The notes under the pieces are model-generated. The model did not search any database. It was not told where the DNA came from and saw only the letters and a program-made list of their open reading frames with translations. The position numbers and the translations under genes were made by a program. 64,000 nt of DNA from Luteithermobacter gelatinilyticus (lineage in GTDB: Bacteria > Pseudomonadota > Alphaproteobacteria > Sphingomonadales > Emcibacteraceae): the NCBI RefSeq assembly GCF_005849285.1, contig NZ_CP040517.1, positions 2,548,501 through 2,612,500 on the forward strand, read 5' to 3'. Positions 1 to 7,998 of the stretch are shown one piece after another; the stretch's first letter is position 1, and each line of letters starts with the position of its first letter.

Positions 1-23
1 AAGATGAAAGTCAGCTTTCGCGC

Positions 24-1187
24 TCAGACGAACTGATCCTGGTTTTCGGCCCCCAGATACATCCCCCCGTAATTACGGGCAAATCCCACGGGATTGTTGG
101 CCACATGGGCGCGGGCGATATGAATATCGTGCCAGATGTTCTGGATCGGCGCCCCTGTAAAGACGCTGCGCCCCCCTGCCACATCAAACAACATGTCCAC
201 CACCTTGATCATTTTTTCGATCACCAAGCTTGCCTGGTAACGATATTTCACCCGGTCGATCATGGGAATTTCCCGCCCGGCGGAAACACAGTCCATCATG
301 GCGTCAAAATTACGGAACAGAACAAGCTCTGTCTCATCAATGATATTGGCGGCTTCCGCAACCCGGCGGGTGATGTCCGGGTCAGTCTGTAATTTGGTCG
401 GATCGGTACTGCTGCTGGCGGCATTATCCCGAAACAGCCGAAGCGCGCGCCGGGCCGCCCCAATGGCCGGCGTGGACACCACACGTACAAAAAACTGCGC
501 CCAGGGAATACTGTAGATGGGATCGTCCTGCTCATGCCGGGCAAGAAAACCGTCGATGCGCTTATGGGTTCGATAGTCCGGCACAAACACCGGTTCTTCA
601 ATAACAATATCGTTGGAGCCCGTCCCCTGTAGCCCCATGGCAAACCAGGTATCCTCAATACGATAGTCCGCCCCCGGCACCAGAAAAGTCCGATAACCTT
701 CGCCTTTTACGATTCCCCCCAGCAGCGCCCAACTACAATGATCGGCCCCGGAACTCCAGCCCCAGCGGCCAGACAGCATAAATCCGCCATCGCAAGGCTC
801 CACCTTTGCCCCGACGGGATTGTAGGAACTGCTGATACAAACATCCGGCCCGGCGGCATAAACCTCATCCCGCGCCTGGCGGGACATCAGCGCCAGCTGA
901 AAGGCGTGCACTGCGACAACGCCGCCAACCCAGGCCGCGCTCATATCCCGCTCGGCAATTTCCATCTGTGCCCTAAAAAACGCCTGCGGTGAAACGGCAA
1001 GTCCCCCATGATTTTTGGGCAACAACGAGCGGATAAATCCGGCGGCCTTCAAATCCGCCATGGTCTGCGCCGACAACCGCCGCACCCGACGACCTTCTTC
1101 GCCCCGCTCCTCAATACCATCAAGATAGGGGGCAATATTTATGCCCTCATAGTCGCCCCCCGTGATCGCTTCCGCATAGTCGTTCAT
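24..1187 (-). CDS. HsaA-like flavin-dependent monooxygenase (acyl-CoA dehydrogenase fold)
   Basis: This 387-residue protein has the acyl-CoA dehydrogenase fold. An SSSY motif near residues 119-122 and the segment GRWGWSSGADHC (140-151) match what I know of HsaA, the oxygenase that hydroxylates the phenolic A ring of 9,10-seco-steroids with reduced flavin from a partner reductase. It lacks the short-chain acyl-CoA dehydrogenase signatures. No HsaB-type reductase, HsaC or HsaD gene lies in the window, so a partner must come from elsewhere. It follows a FadD3-like ligase and two Lrp regulators on the same strand after a 139-bp gap. The ribosome binding site GGGAGAG lies inside a strong hairpin. 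A hydroxylase for another aromatic ring is the alternative. Confidence 0.8.
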   Translation of the reverse strand: MNDYAEAITGGDYEGINIAPYLDGIEERGEEGRRVRRLSAQTMADLKAAGFIRSLLPKNHGGLAVSPQAFFRAQMEIAERDMSAAWVGGVVAVHAFQLALMSRQARDEVYAAGPDVCISSSYNPVGAKVEPCDGGFMLSGRWGWSSGADHCSWALLGGIVKGEGYRTFLVPGADYRIEDTWFAMGLQGTGSNDIVIEEPVFVPDYRTHKRIDGFLARHEQDDPIYSIPWAQFFVRVVSTPAIGAARRALRLFRDNAASSSTDPTKLQTDPDITRRVAEAANIIDETELVLFRNFDAMMDCVSAGREIPMIDRVKYRYQASLVIEKMIKVVDMLFDVAGGRSVFTGAPIQNIWHDIHIARAHVANNPVGFARNYGGMYLGAENQDQFV

Positions 1188-1193
1188 TATGAT

Positions 1194-1235
1194 CTCTCCC
1201 GTTTAGACAAAATTGTTATGCCATAAACGGGAGAG
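1194..1235 (-). promoter_or_regulatory. Leader hairpin enclosing the ribosome binding site of the HsaA-like gene
   Basis: A perfect 12-bp inverted repeat (CTCTCCCGTTTA at 1194-1205 and its complement at 1224-1235) encloses an 18-base loop. In the minus-strand transcript the second arm contains GGGAGAG, the only good Shine-Dalgarno sequence for the ATG at 1187, which starts six bases beyond the hairpin. The structure would block ribosome access when folded. No U-tract follows it, so an intrinsic terminator is less likely. Confidence 0.6.
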
Positions 1236-1326
1236 GATTGTAAACTAAATTCGTAATTTATTAGTTTATTTTTTACGTTTTTAGTTCTTTATTGGTTTTG
1301 TTGTTGCTTTTATAGTGAAATAACTC

Positions 1327-1797
1327 CTAACTTTTTTCGACTATCCTCCCCCAGCGATAATCGTATTTTACGGAGTGCACTGCCAGAGTCGTTTCCACAT
1401 GCCGCACCCCCTCGACCCGCATCACCTGGTCATTGACCACATCCAGCAGTTCCCGGCCCGAAGAGACCACCACAAAGGCCAGAATGTCATAACGGCCCAG
1501 CATAGTGGCCGCAAAACGCACAAAATCGAAATCGGCCACCTCCCGGGCCACTTCCTTCAGCCGGTTCAGGTCCGCGCGTATGCCCATATAGGCCATCAGA
1601 TAATTCTGGGTGTCCGGGGTGCTGGTGACAGCGGTGATCTTGATAATTTTAGCTTTCTGCAACTGCTTGATCCGCCCGCGCACCGTGCCTTCTGTTACCC
1701 CGATATGCGAAGCGATTTCCCGATTACTCATCCGGGCATCCCGGGACAAATGCTCCAAGATCAGTCTGTCGACATCATCTATTTCATGTTTTTTCAT
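1327..1797 (-). CDS. Lrp/AsnC family transcriptional regulator (first of two)
   Basis: An Lrp/AsnC-type regulator of 156 residues with an N-terminal winged helix-turn-helix (DDVDRLILEHLSRDARMSNREIA, here broken as DDVDRLILEHL then SRDARMSNREIA) and a C-terminal RAM ligand-binding domain from about residue 65. I chose the ATG at 1797 because it overlaps the stop of the upstream Lrp gene as ATGA, which suggests translational coupling; an in-frame ATG at 1812 is also possible. Family members form dimers to octamers that bind amino acids or other small effectors. Sitting downstream of an acyl-CoA ligase suggests it controls this catabolic cluster, which is an inference. Confidence 0.88.
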   Translation of the reverse strand: MKKHEIDDVDRLILEHLSRDARMSNREIASHIGVTEGTVRGRIKQLQKAKIIKITAVTSTPDTQNYLMAYMGIRADLNRLKEVAREVADFDFVRFAATMLGRYDILAFVVVSSGRELLDVVNDQVMRVEGVRHVETTLAVHSVKYDYRWGRIVEKS

Positions 1798-2288
1798 AAT
1801 TCCGGAGTCCATTCAGATTGATATTTCAACACATCCATAGCCAGCCCCGGAGACAGTTTTGCTATACCGGGGATCGCGGCCACCTTGTCCTGCAAGAACG
1901 TGGACAGGTCCGAAAAATTCTTTGCCGCCACCAAAATCTCGATATCATATTCCCCTGTGGTCAGGGTGACGGAAAAAACATCCTCCAACTGCGCCAGTTC
2001 ATTGGCAATATCGCGGGCCGGACGACTATCCACCACAATGCCGATCGCCAGAAGCAGCTCGAACCCCGCGGCGGCAAAGTCGGTCACCGCCACCACACGC
2101 AGCATGCCGGCCTCTTCCATTTTTGTCATGCGGGCCCGCACTGTGGCCGGCGTTGCGCCGCTGCGTTCGGCGATTTCCTGCACAGGCATTCGCCCATCCT
2201 CCCGCAGCAACATCACAATTTTCTTATCCAATTCATCCAGACCCGGCAGGCCGTCCAGTGCAATACGCGAATAATCTGCGCTCACCAC
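1794..2288 (-). CDS. Lrp/AsnC family transcriptional regulator (second of two)
   Basis: This 164-residue protein has the same architecture as its neighbour: an AsnC-type helix-turn-helix (LDELDKKIVMLLREDGRMP begins near residue 17) and a RAM domain. The start is a GTG at 2288, preceded by GGAAGGG. It begins 16 bp after the FadD3-like gene stops and overlaps the next Lrp gene by 4 bp, so ligase, Lrp and Lrp are probably one transcript. The two regulators clearly differ in sequence, so they look like old paralogues that may form hetero-oligomers rather than a recent duplication. Their effectors cannot be read from sequence. Confidence 0.88.
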   Translation of the reverse strand: MVSADYSRIALDGLPGLDELDKKIVMLLREDGRMPVQEIAERSGATPATVRARMTKMEEAGMLRVVAVTDFAAAGFELLLAIGIVVDSRPARDIANELAQLEDVFSVTLTTGEYDIEILVAAKNFSDLSTFLQDKVAAIPGIAKLSPGLAMDVLKYQSEWTPEL

Positions 2289-2304
2289 CTTGATCCCTTC
2301 CTAT

Positions 2305-3861
2305 TCAGACCAGTTTATATTTTTCCACTTTGCCCGATGCATTTCTGGGAAAGTCGTTTACGAAAGTAACATAACGCGGCACCTTATAATTAGCCATGTT
2401 TTTTCTGGCCCATTCCATTACCTGCGCAGCATTTAAATCTGCGCCTGTCGCTGGAATAATATAAGCATGTCCCACTTCGCCCAGCCGCTGGTCCGCCACC
2501 CCCTTCACGGCCACATCAGCGATTTCCGGATGCCGGCGCAGAATAGTTTCAATTTCCGCCGGGAAACAGTTAAAGCCACCGGTGATATACATATCCTTTT
2601 TACGGTCAGTGATGGTGATGTATCCTTGCTCATTCATGACGCCGATGTCCCCGGTGTGCAACCACCCCTCTTCGTCGATCGCCTCCCGGGTTGCCGCCGC
2701 ATCATGCAGATAGCCCCGCATCACATTGTATCCACGCACCAGAATTTCCCCCGCTTCCCCCGGCGAAACCCGGCATCCCGCCGCATCACGGATACAAACC
2801 TCCACTCCCTTTATGGGACGTCCCGCCGTGGCCGACACCGTCTCCAAACTATCGCCCCGCTCACACAAGCTCACCACACCGCAGGCTTCCGTCAGGCCAT
2901 ATCCCGTCAACACATCCGCAAATCCGAGGTCCTCGCGCATGCGGCGCACCAATTCCACCGGCACCACCGCCGCGCCCGTAATGGACACCCGCAGCGACGA
3001 CAGATCATATGCCCCGCGCGCCCCATGTTCCAGGAGCGACTGAAAAACCGTCGGCGGCCCCGGGAACACTGTAATGCGCGCCCGGGAGATGATCTCAAAA
3101 ACTTCAGCTGTATCGAATTTGGCCAGCGGATACACCGTCGCCCCGGTCAACAGGCAGGCCAGCCAGCCGGCCTTGTAGCCAAAGCTGTGAAAAAACGGAT
3201 TCACCACAAGATAACGGTCTCCCTGCCGCAATCCCACCGCCGCGCTCCAGCTCCGGAAGACCCGGACATTCTGGCCGTGACAGGTCATAACCCCCTTGGG
3301 AGCGCCCGTTGTGCCCGAAGTAAATATAATATCCGAGACATCCCCCTCATCCAGTGCCGCCAGGCGCGTCCACAAATCTGCCGCCGTGACGTCAGACCCC
3401 ATTGCCTCAAATTCCGCCAGCGGCAGAGCCCGCGCCGACCGCCCCCGCAAGGTAACGACCATTTTCAGGTCCGGCATGTCCTCATCCGCCAGCAACGTCG
3501 GGTAATCACATCCCAGAAACCCTGACACCGTAAACAGGATTCGCACATTGGCGCGACGCAGGATTTCCGCAGCCTCTGCCCCCTTATAGCGCGTATTCAG
3601 AGGCACCAGCACGCCGCCAGCCATCTGCCCGGCCAGTGCCGCCACAATCCATTCCGCACAATTAGGCGCCCAGATCGCGAACCGCTCCCCCTTTTCAAGC
3701 CCCGCCGCCAGCATGGCCCGTCCAAGTCGCTCGACCCGGTCCATCAAACCGGAATAAGTCATCCGGATCTGCCCATCGCAGACAGCAGGAACCGCCGCCC
3801 AGCGCCGGACCGCCTCACACAACATCCCAGGAATGGTTACCGTATTTTCAATTTTGCGCAT
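2305..3861 (-). CDS. FadD3 family acyl-CoA ligase (AMP-forming)
   Basis: An adenylate-forming CoA ligase of 518 residues with all core motifs: the P-loop TSGTTGAPKG (181-190), GYGLTEACG, GWLHTGDIG, DRKKDMYITGGFN and the C-terminal catalytic lysine in NASGKVEKYK. The stretch with NPFFHSFGYKAG and FPGPPTVFQSLLEH closely resembles FadD3, which activates HIP, the C/D-ring propionate left after steroid ring A/B degradation. That makes it a useful pointer to steroid catabolism. It is read divergently from the SDR gene at 3966. Another bulky carboxylic acid is a possible substrate. Confidence 0.85.
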   Translation of the reverse strand: MRKIENTVTIPGMLCEAVRRWAAVPAVCDGQIRMTYSGLMDRVERLGRAMLAAGLEKGERFAIWAPNCAEWIVAALAGQMAGGVLVPLNTRYKGAEAAEILRRANVRILFTVSGFLGCDYPTLLADEDMPDLKMVVTLRGRSARALPLAEFEAMGSDVTAADLWTRLAALDEGDVSDIIFTSGTTGAPKGVMTCHGQNVRVFRSWSAAVGLRQGDRYLVVNPFFHSFGYKAGWLACLLTGATVYPLAKFDTAEVFEIISRARITVFPGPPTVFQSLLEHGARGAYDLSSLRVSITGAAVVPVELVRRMREDLGFADVLTGYGLTEACGVVSLCERGDSLETVSATAGRPIKGVEVCIRDAAGCRVSPGEAGEILVRGYNVMRGYLHDAAATREAIDEEGWLHTGDIGVMNEQGYITITDRKKDMYITGGFNCFPAEIETILRRHPEIADVAVKGVADQRLGEVGHAYIIPATGADLNAAQVMEWARKNMANYKVPRYVTFVNDFPRNASGKVEKYKLV

Positions 3862-3875
3862 TTTTTATAACCTTA

Positions 3876-3925
3876 ATTACGCTTATAGACATTTATTATC
3901 GGTTATGACACATTATATGCGTAAT
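3876..3925. promoter_or_regulatory. Divergent promoter region with inverted repeat
   Basis: The AT-rich gap between the FadD3-like gene (minus) and the SDR gene (plus) contains ATTACGC at 3876-3882 and its complement GCGTAAT at 3919-3925, separated by 36 bp. The arms extend imperfectly to TTAATTACGC and GCGTAATGTTAA. The placement suits a regulator-binding site shared by both transcripts; the regulator is unknown, with the linked Lrp proteins as candidates. Confidence 0.35.
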
Positions 3926-3965
3926 GTTAAGTTTTAAATCATCGCACCGTGAAGGGAGCACTCAC

Positions 3966-4760
3966 GTGACAGAATTTCAGAAAAAAACCGTAATTGTCAC
4001 CGGTGGAACCAAAGGCATTGGCCGTTGCATCGCCCGGCGCTTTTTACAGCAAGGCGCCCGGGTCTATGTCTGCAGCAGATCCACCCCCGACGACCTGCCC
4101 ACTTACGAAAATAACCGGGCCGCTTTCATCCCCGCCGACATCCGTGATCCGGAACAGATCCAGCAGGTCATCGACACGGCCTTGGAAGAAGCCGGCCGGC
4201 TGGACATTTTGATCAACAACGCCGGCGGAAGCCCGGAAACCTCCGCCGCCACAGCTTCGCCGCGCTTTTCGGACTCGATCATCCGGCTTAACCTGATTGC
4301 GCCCCTGATCTTTAGCCAAAAAGCCTATGCCGCCATCAGGGCCACTGCAGGCACCGGAAGCATTATCAATATCGCTAGTGTATCCGGCACCCGCCCCTCA
4401 CCCGGCACCGCTGCCTACGGCGCGGCCAAGGCCGGCCTGATCAGCCTCACCCGCTCTCTGGCCCAGGAATGGGGGCCGGATGTGCGCCTTAACGCCGTGG
4501 TGGCCGGCCTTATTCAGACCGATGCCGCCGACGACCATTACACCGGCACACACGGACCGGAAGCCATCGCCCGCGCCCTGCCGCTCAAGCGTTTGGGCCG
4601 GCCCGACGACATCGCCGAAGCCTGCCTGTTCCTGGCCTCCCGCGCCGCCTCATATATCAGTGGTGCGGCACTGGAAGTTGCGGGCGGCGGCGAACCGCCG
4701 GTCCATCTTGTTCTGACAGGACAGCCCCTAAAAACAACCGACAAAGACACAGCCGGCTGA
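3966..4760 (+). CDS. SDR family NAD(P)-dependent oxidoreductase
   Basis: A classical short-chain dehydrogenase of 264 residues: cofactor motif TGGTKGIG near the N-terminus, NNAG in the middle, and the Ser-Tyr-Lys set in ASVSG followed by YGAAK. I chose GTG at 3966 because GAAGGGAG precedes it at good spacing; the upstream ATG at 3924 has no ribosome binding site. The C-terminal tail after the Rossmann core is somewhat long and probably disordered. Within a steroid-type cluster it may be a hydroxysteroid dehydrogenase or a reductase for a ring-derived CoA ester, but the sequence alone does not give the substrate. Confidence 0.85.
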   Translation: MTEFQKKTVIVTGGTKGIGRCIARRFLQQGARVYVCSRSTPDDLPTYENNRAAFIPADIRDPEQIQQVIDTALEEAGRLDILINNAGGSPETSAATASPRFSDSIIRLNLIAPLIFSQKAYAAIRATAGTGSIINIASVSGTRPSPGTAAYGAAKAGLISLTRSLAQEWGPDVRLNAVVAGLIQTDAADDHYTGTHGPEAIARALPLKRLGRPDDIAEACLFLASRAASYISGAALEVAGGGEPPVHLVLTGQPLKTTDKDTAG

Positions 4761-4983
4761 GGAGAGCGGGCTAACAGCCCCGCAACCATCAGCCTGCCCT
4801 CACGAACCACAAAAAAGAAAACTACGAAAAAAGCGAAAATATATTAATATAATTTTCAATATTAGTAATTATTCATTGATATTTTTGCTGTTTTATTGTA
4901 GTTTTCACAAAACATCCATAAAATACCATAATCTTCAGGGCGGTACATCGTCATAGATTAAAAACAATTTTGGGAGACATATC

Positions 4984-6060
4984 TTGGCTCAAACCAAAGA
5001 TTACAATCTGGGAGAATTCACCTATCCGCGGGGCTGGTTTGTGATTGCCGAATCCTGCGAACTGGACAACGGCCCCAAAGCCGTGCGTTTTTTCGGCAAG
5101 GATTTTGCCCTGTATCGCGGCAAGAGCGGCCGGCCGGTTCTGCTGGATGCCTATTGTTCCCATATGGGCACCCATCTTGCGGCCAGCACCAGCACCTCTA
5201 TCGTCCGCACCGGGGAACAAATCGAAGGCGATTCCATCCGGTGCCCCTATCACGGCTGGCGGTTTGGCCCTGATGGCAGGTGCGAGGAGATCCCCTATTT
5301 TGAGGGACGCTGTCCCACTGCCGCCAACATCCGTTCTTATCCCGTCAGGGAAGTCATGGGCTGCATCGTCACCTGGCATGACCCCGAAGGCGGCGAACCG
5401 GATTACGACCCGCCCGTCTTAGAAGAATGGAACGACCCGGCCTGGGTACGCTGGAAACTGGACCACTTGGGAACGCTCGACGTGCATCCCCAGGAAATCA
5501 TCGACAACATGGCCGACGCCCATCACTTGGGCCCCACCCACGGCGCGCCCAGCGAATATTTTGAAAATGAATTCAGGGACCATGTTTATATTCAACGCCA
5601 AGGCGGCGTTCACAAAGGCTATCAGACTATGCTCATGACCAGCACATGGTACACTGGCCCCGGTATTTTGTTGTCCAAACAACAATTTGGGGACAAGCTG
5701 ATTTATGAGTTCATTGCCAATACGCCGGTGGAAGACGGTAAGGTCCAGGTCTGGCACGCCACCCTGTACAAGGCTGCCAACACCCCACCAACGGAACAGG
5801 ACATTGCCGCCGCCCGTGACGTGCAGGCCAACGCCCTGGCCTCTTTCGCCCAGGACTTTGAGGTCTGGAAAAACAAACGCCCAGCACTGAATATTCTTCA
5901 AATCGTCACCGACGGCCCCTTCGCCAAAGGACGCCTCTGGTACAAACAGTTTTATAATCCCCGCGCCATGGCCGCAACCTTCCAAGAAAAGGTCAACGGC
6001 AGGCGGAATCCCACCAATCTGCCGGATCCGACCGAAGAACGCCGGGCCTTCGGCATATAG
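4984..6060 (+). CDS. kshA: KshA-like Rieske 2Fe-2S oxygenase (3-ketosteroid 9-alpha-hydroxylase type)
   Basis: The oxygenase component of a Rieske non-heme iron hydroxylase, 358 residues. The Rieske ligands are C58/H60 and C87/H90 (CSH and CPYH). The mononuclear iron motif is D178-x2-H181-x4-H186 (DAHHLGPTH), with a likely third ligand Asp in QDFEVWKNK. Overall order and the YCSHMG and CPYHGWRFGPDGRC segments resemble KshA, which opens steroid ring B together with a delta-1-dehydrogenase. The loop between the two Rieske pairs is 26 residues, against about 16 in KshA as I recall it. The start is a TTG at 4984 with GGGAGA upstream. No KshB-type reductase is nearby. Confidence 0.75.
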   Translation: MAQTKDYNLGEFTYPRGWFVIAESCELDNGPKAVRFFGKDFALYRGKSGRPVLLDAYCSHMGTHLAASTSTSIVRTGEQIEGDSIRCPYHGWRFGPDGRCEEIPYFEGRCPTAANIRSYPVREVMGCIVTWHDPEGGEPDYDPPVLEEWNDPAWVRWKLDHLGTLDVHPQEIIDNMADAHHLGPTHGAPSEYFENEFRDHVYIQRQGGVHKGYQTMLMTSTWYTGPGILLSKQQFGDKLIYEFIANTPVEDGKVQVWHATLYKAANTPPTEQDIAAARDVQANALASFAQDFEVWKNKRPALNILQIVTDGPFAKGRLWYKQFYNPRAMAATFQEKVNGRRNPTNLPDPTEERRAFGI

Positions 6061-6074
6061 TCGCCTGTGGCATT

Positions 6075-6118
6075 CAGAGTGAATTGTGCATAGATTGACC
6101 CATTCATAATTCACTCTA
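6075..6118 (+). mobile_element. Palindromic TA-flanked miniature element, 44-bp variant
   Basis: A variant of the dispersed element: GAGTGAATTGTGCATAGATTG at the left end, written here as GAGTGAATTGTGCATAG, and AATTCACTCTA at the right. The left flank is CA instead of TA. Its middle contains CCCATTC, as in the left part of the long copy at 54164. It lies 15 bp after the KshA-like stop codon. Confidence 0.7.
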
Positions 6119-6196
6119 TTCTTCAGGATTCTGGGGACCCTTGACACGTTTGTCACCGCTTTGGGCACGTCTTCCCACAGCCTCAAACGCAACTTG

Positions 6197-6219
6197 CCCC
6201 GGCACAGTTAGTGCCGGGG
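6197..6219. terminator. GC-rich hairpin between convergent genes, possible terminator
   Basis: CCCCGGCAC (6197-6205) pairs perfectly with GTGCCGGGG (6211-6219) around a 5-base loop. It stands between the convergent KshA-like and flavoprotein genes. No continuous T-run follows on either strand, so termination is only a possibility. Confidence 0.35.
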
Positions 6220-6238
6220 GCCTTTCAGCCTCCTTTGT

Positions 6239-7939
6239 TTAAGGAATATTCCCGTGACCGGCACCCACTGCATGCCGGGCCGCCCGGCGACCTGAAAAAA
6301 CACAATCCGCCAGAGACAGGCCGGACACATAAGAACGGGAACAAATCCCCACTGCCGCCCGCCCGACGGCATAAAGCCCCCGCACGGGCCGGCCATCCTC
6401 GCACAGCACTAGCCCGCTTTCCTCTGCCACCACCAGGCCACCAAGCGTCAGCGTCGCCATCGGATAGACCGAACTTGTGATGGACATGTCCAGGGCATAA
6501 TAGGGAGGTGCTTGCAACCGGGCCATATGCGCCGGGTCTTTGCGGTAAAGGTCATCTTCCCCCTTGAGAACCGCCTGATTATACTCATCCACCGTTGCCT
6601 GAAGCGCCGCTGCCGGTATCCCAAGCTTCCCCGCCAATCCGGCCAGGTCAGCGGCTTTCTGACAATTAAACATCATATTGACAACCCCAAGCAGCCATTG
6701 CAGACCCGTCATCCTCCGCCCCAGAAGATTTCGTATATGCCACAGCTCGCGCCAGGTCGCCCGAACCAAATCCGCATCCAGGATCAAATAACCGCGCCCC
6801 TGCCCCTTTTCACAAATTGCCTCCCCAAGCGTGCCGCCATATTGCGATTCATCGTCCAGGCGCCGACCGTCGCCATCGACCAACACGCCCCGAATCCAGT
6901 TTTGCGGCGGATTGATAAACCGCCAGGCCGAAACACGCTGCATATGGGCTGTCGCCCCGCCAACCGATTGTCCCAGCGCAATGCCGCTACCGTTACATCC
7001 TGCGGTTCCAAGAGGAAACCCCCGGGCATAAGACGGCGCATAATGTGCCATCATGTCGCGATTAAACACAAACCCGCCCGTTGCCAGAATCACAGCTTTG
7101 CGGGCCTTTAGAAAAACCCTTTCCCGTGGCGCACCGGCTTCGATCTCAAGCGCCTTTTGTCGTGCCGCCCGGGCCTTGTCCGGCCGGGACAAATGACACA
7201 CCCGCGCCCGGCGCATATATCGACAAAAACGACGGGCTGCATTGCTCTTCGGCGGCAGGCGCAGCATTTCCACCCCGATCACCCGCCCCGATACGTCCTG
7301 TAGCAAACGGACCACTTCACACAGCAGATACGGCACAGCCCCTTTGTCCAGGGCCGCCCGTTTCAAGGGCGCAAACAGATCCGGGCGACCGGAAGACGGC
7401 GACCGTCTTTTCCGGGGATGACGGGCCCGATGCCCGCGGGGAGCGGGCTTCGCCTGATCACGAAAACGCAGGCCCAATTCATTACCGGAATGATACAGAG
7501 AATAAAGCCCCGGAGGCAAGGCGGTCTTCCCAGGGAAATACGCCCCTCCAAAGGTCACACCCTGCCGCTCCAGCCAGTCAATCATGCCCGCACTCCCCTC
7601 ACAAAAAGCCCGCAGCGTATGGTCCGTGACCACCTCCCCCACTTCTTGCTTCAGATAAGCAAACATATTTTCAGGACTGTCGAAGATATTGTTCTGCCGT
7701 TGATACCTGGTGCCCCCACCAGCATAGACCACATTGCCGCTTATGGCCGTTGCACCGCCCGGCTCAAACCGCTCCACGAGCGCCACCTGTGCCCCTTTAT
7801 CCAGCGCCTCAAGAGCTGCCACCACTCCGGCGCCGCCAAATCCCACGACCACCACATCATACGAGGCCGCCCACGGAATAGCGTCTTCCGATGCCACGAT
7901 CTGTGGAGGACTGATACGGTCATGAACAAAGGGGAGCAT
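6239..7939 (-). CDS. KstD-like FAD-dependent oxidoreductase (3-ketosteroid dehydrogenase/fumarate reductase family)
   Basis: A flavoprotein of 566 residues with an N-terminal FAD-binding motif (VVVVGFGGAGVVAA, about residues 29-42), a second flavin contact AVILATGGF and a C-terminal YVSGLSLADCVFSGRRAA segment. These place it with KstD and 3-oxo-steroid 4-dehydrogenases. An arginine-rich stretch around residues 165-185 is unusual in composition. The start is ATG at 7939 behind GGGAGAGG; a GTG lies one codon upstream. It is the third gene of a P450-reductase-flavoprotein run. Delta-1- and delta-4-dehydrogenase cannot be told apart by eye. Confidence 0.75.
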   Translation of the reverse strand: MLPFVHDRISPPQIVASEDAIPWAASYDVVVVGFGGAGVVAALEALDKGAQVALVERFEPGGATAISGNVVYAGGGTRYQRQNNIFDSPENMFAYLKQEVGEVVTDHTLRAFCEGSAGMIDWLERQGVTFGGAYFPGKTALPPGLYSLYHSGNELGLRFRDQAKPAPRGHRARHPRKRRSPSSGRPDLFAPLKRAALDKGAVPYLLCEVVRLLQDVSGRVIGVEMLRLPPKSNAARRFCRYMRRARVCHLSRPDKARAARQKALEIEAGAPRERVFLKARKAVILATGGFVFNRDMMAHYAPSYARGFPLGTAGCNGSGIALGQSVGGATAHMQRVSAWRFINPPQNWIRGVLVDGDGRRLDDESQYGGTLGEAICEKGQGRGYLILDADLVRATWRELWHIRNLLGRRMTGLQWLLGVVNMMFNCQKAADLAGLAGKLGIPAAALQATVDEYNQAVLKGEDDLYRKDPAHMARLQAPPYYALDMSITSSVYPMATLTLGGLVVAEESGLVLCEDGRPVRGLYAVGRAAVGICSRSYVSGLSLADCVFSGRRAARHAVGAGHGNIP

Positions 7940-7998
7940 CACCCTCTCCCTGATTAAGGTGAAAATGGACGTGCCCCGACAACAGAACCATCAGCCTG

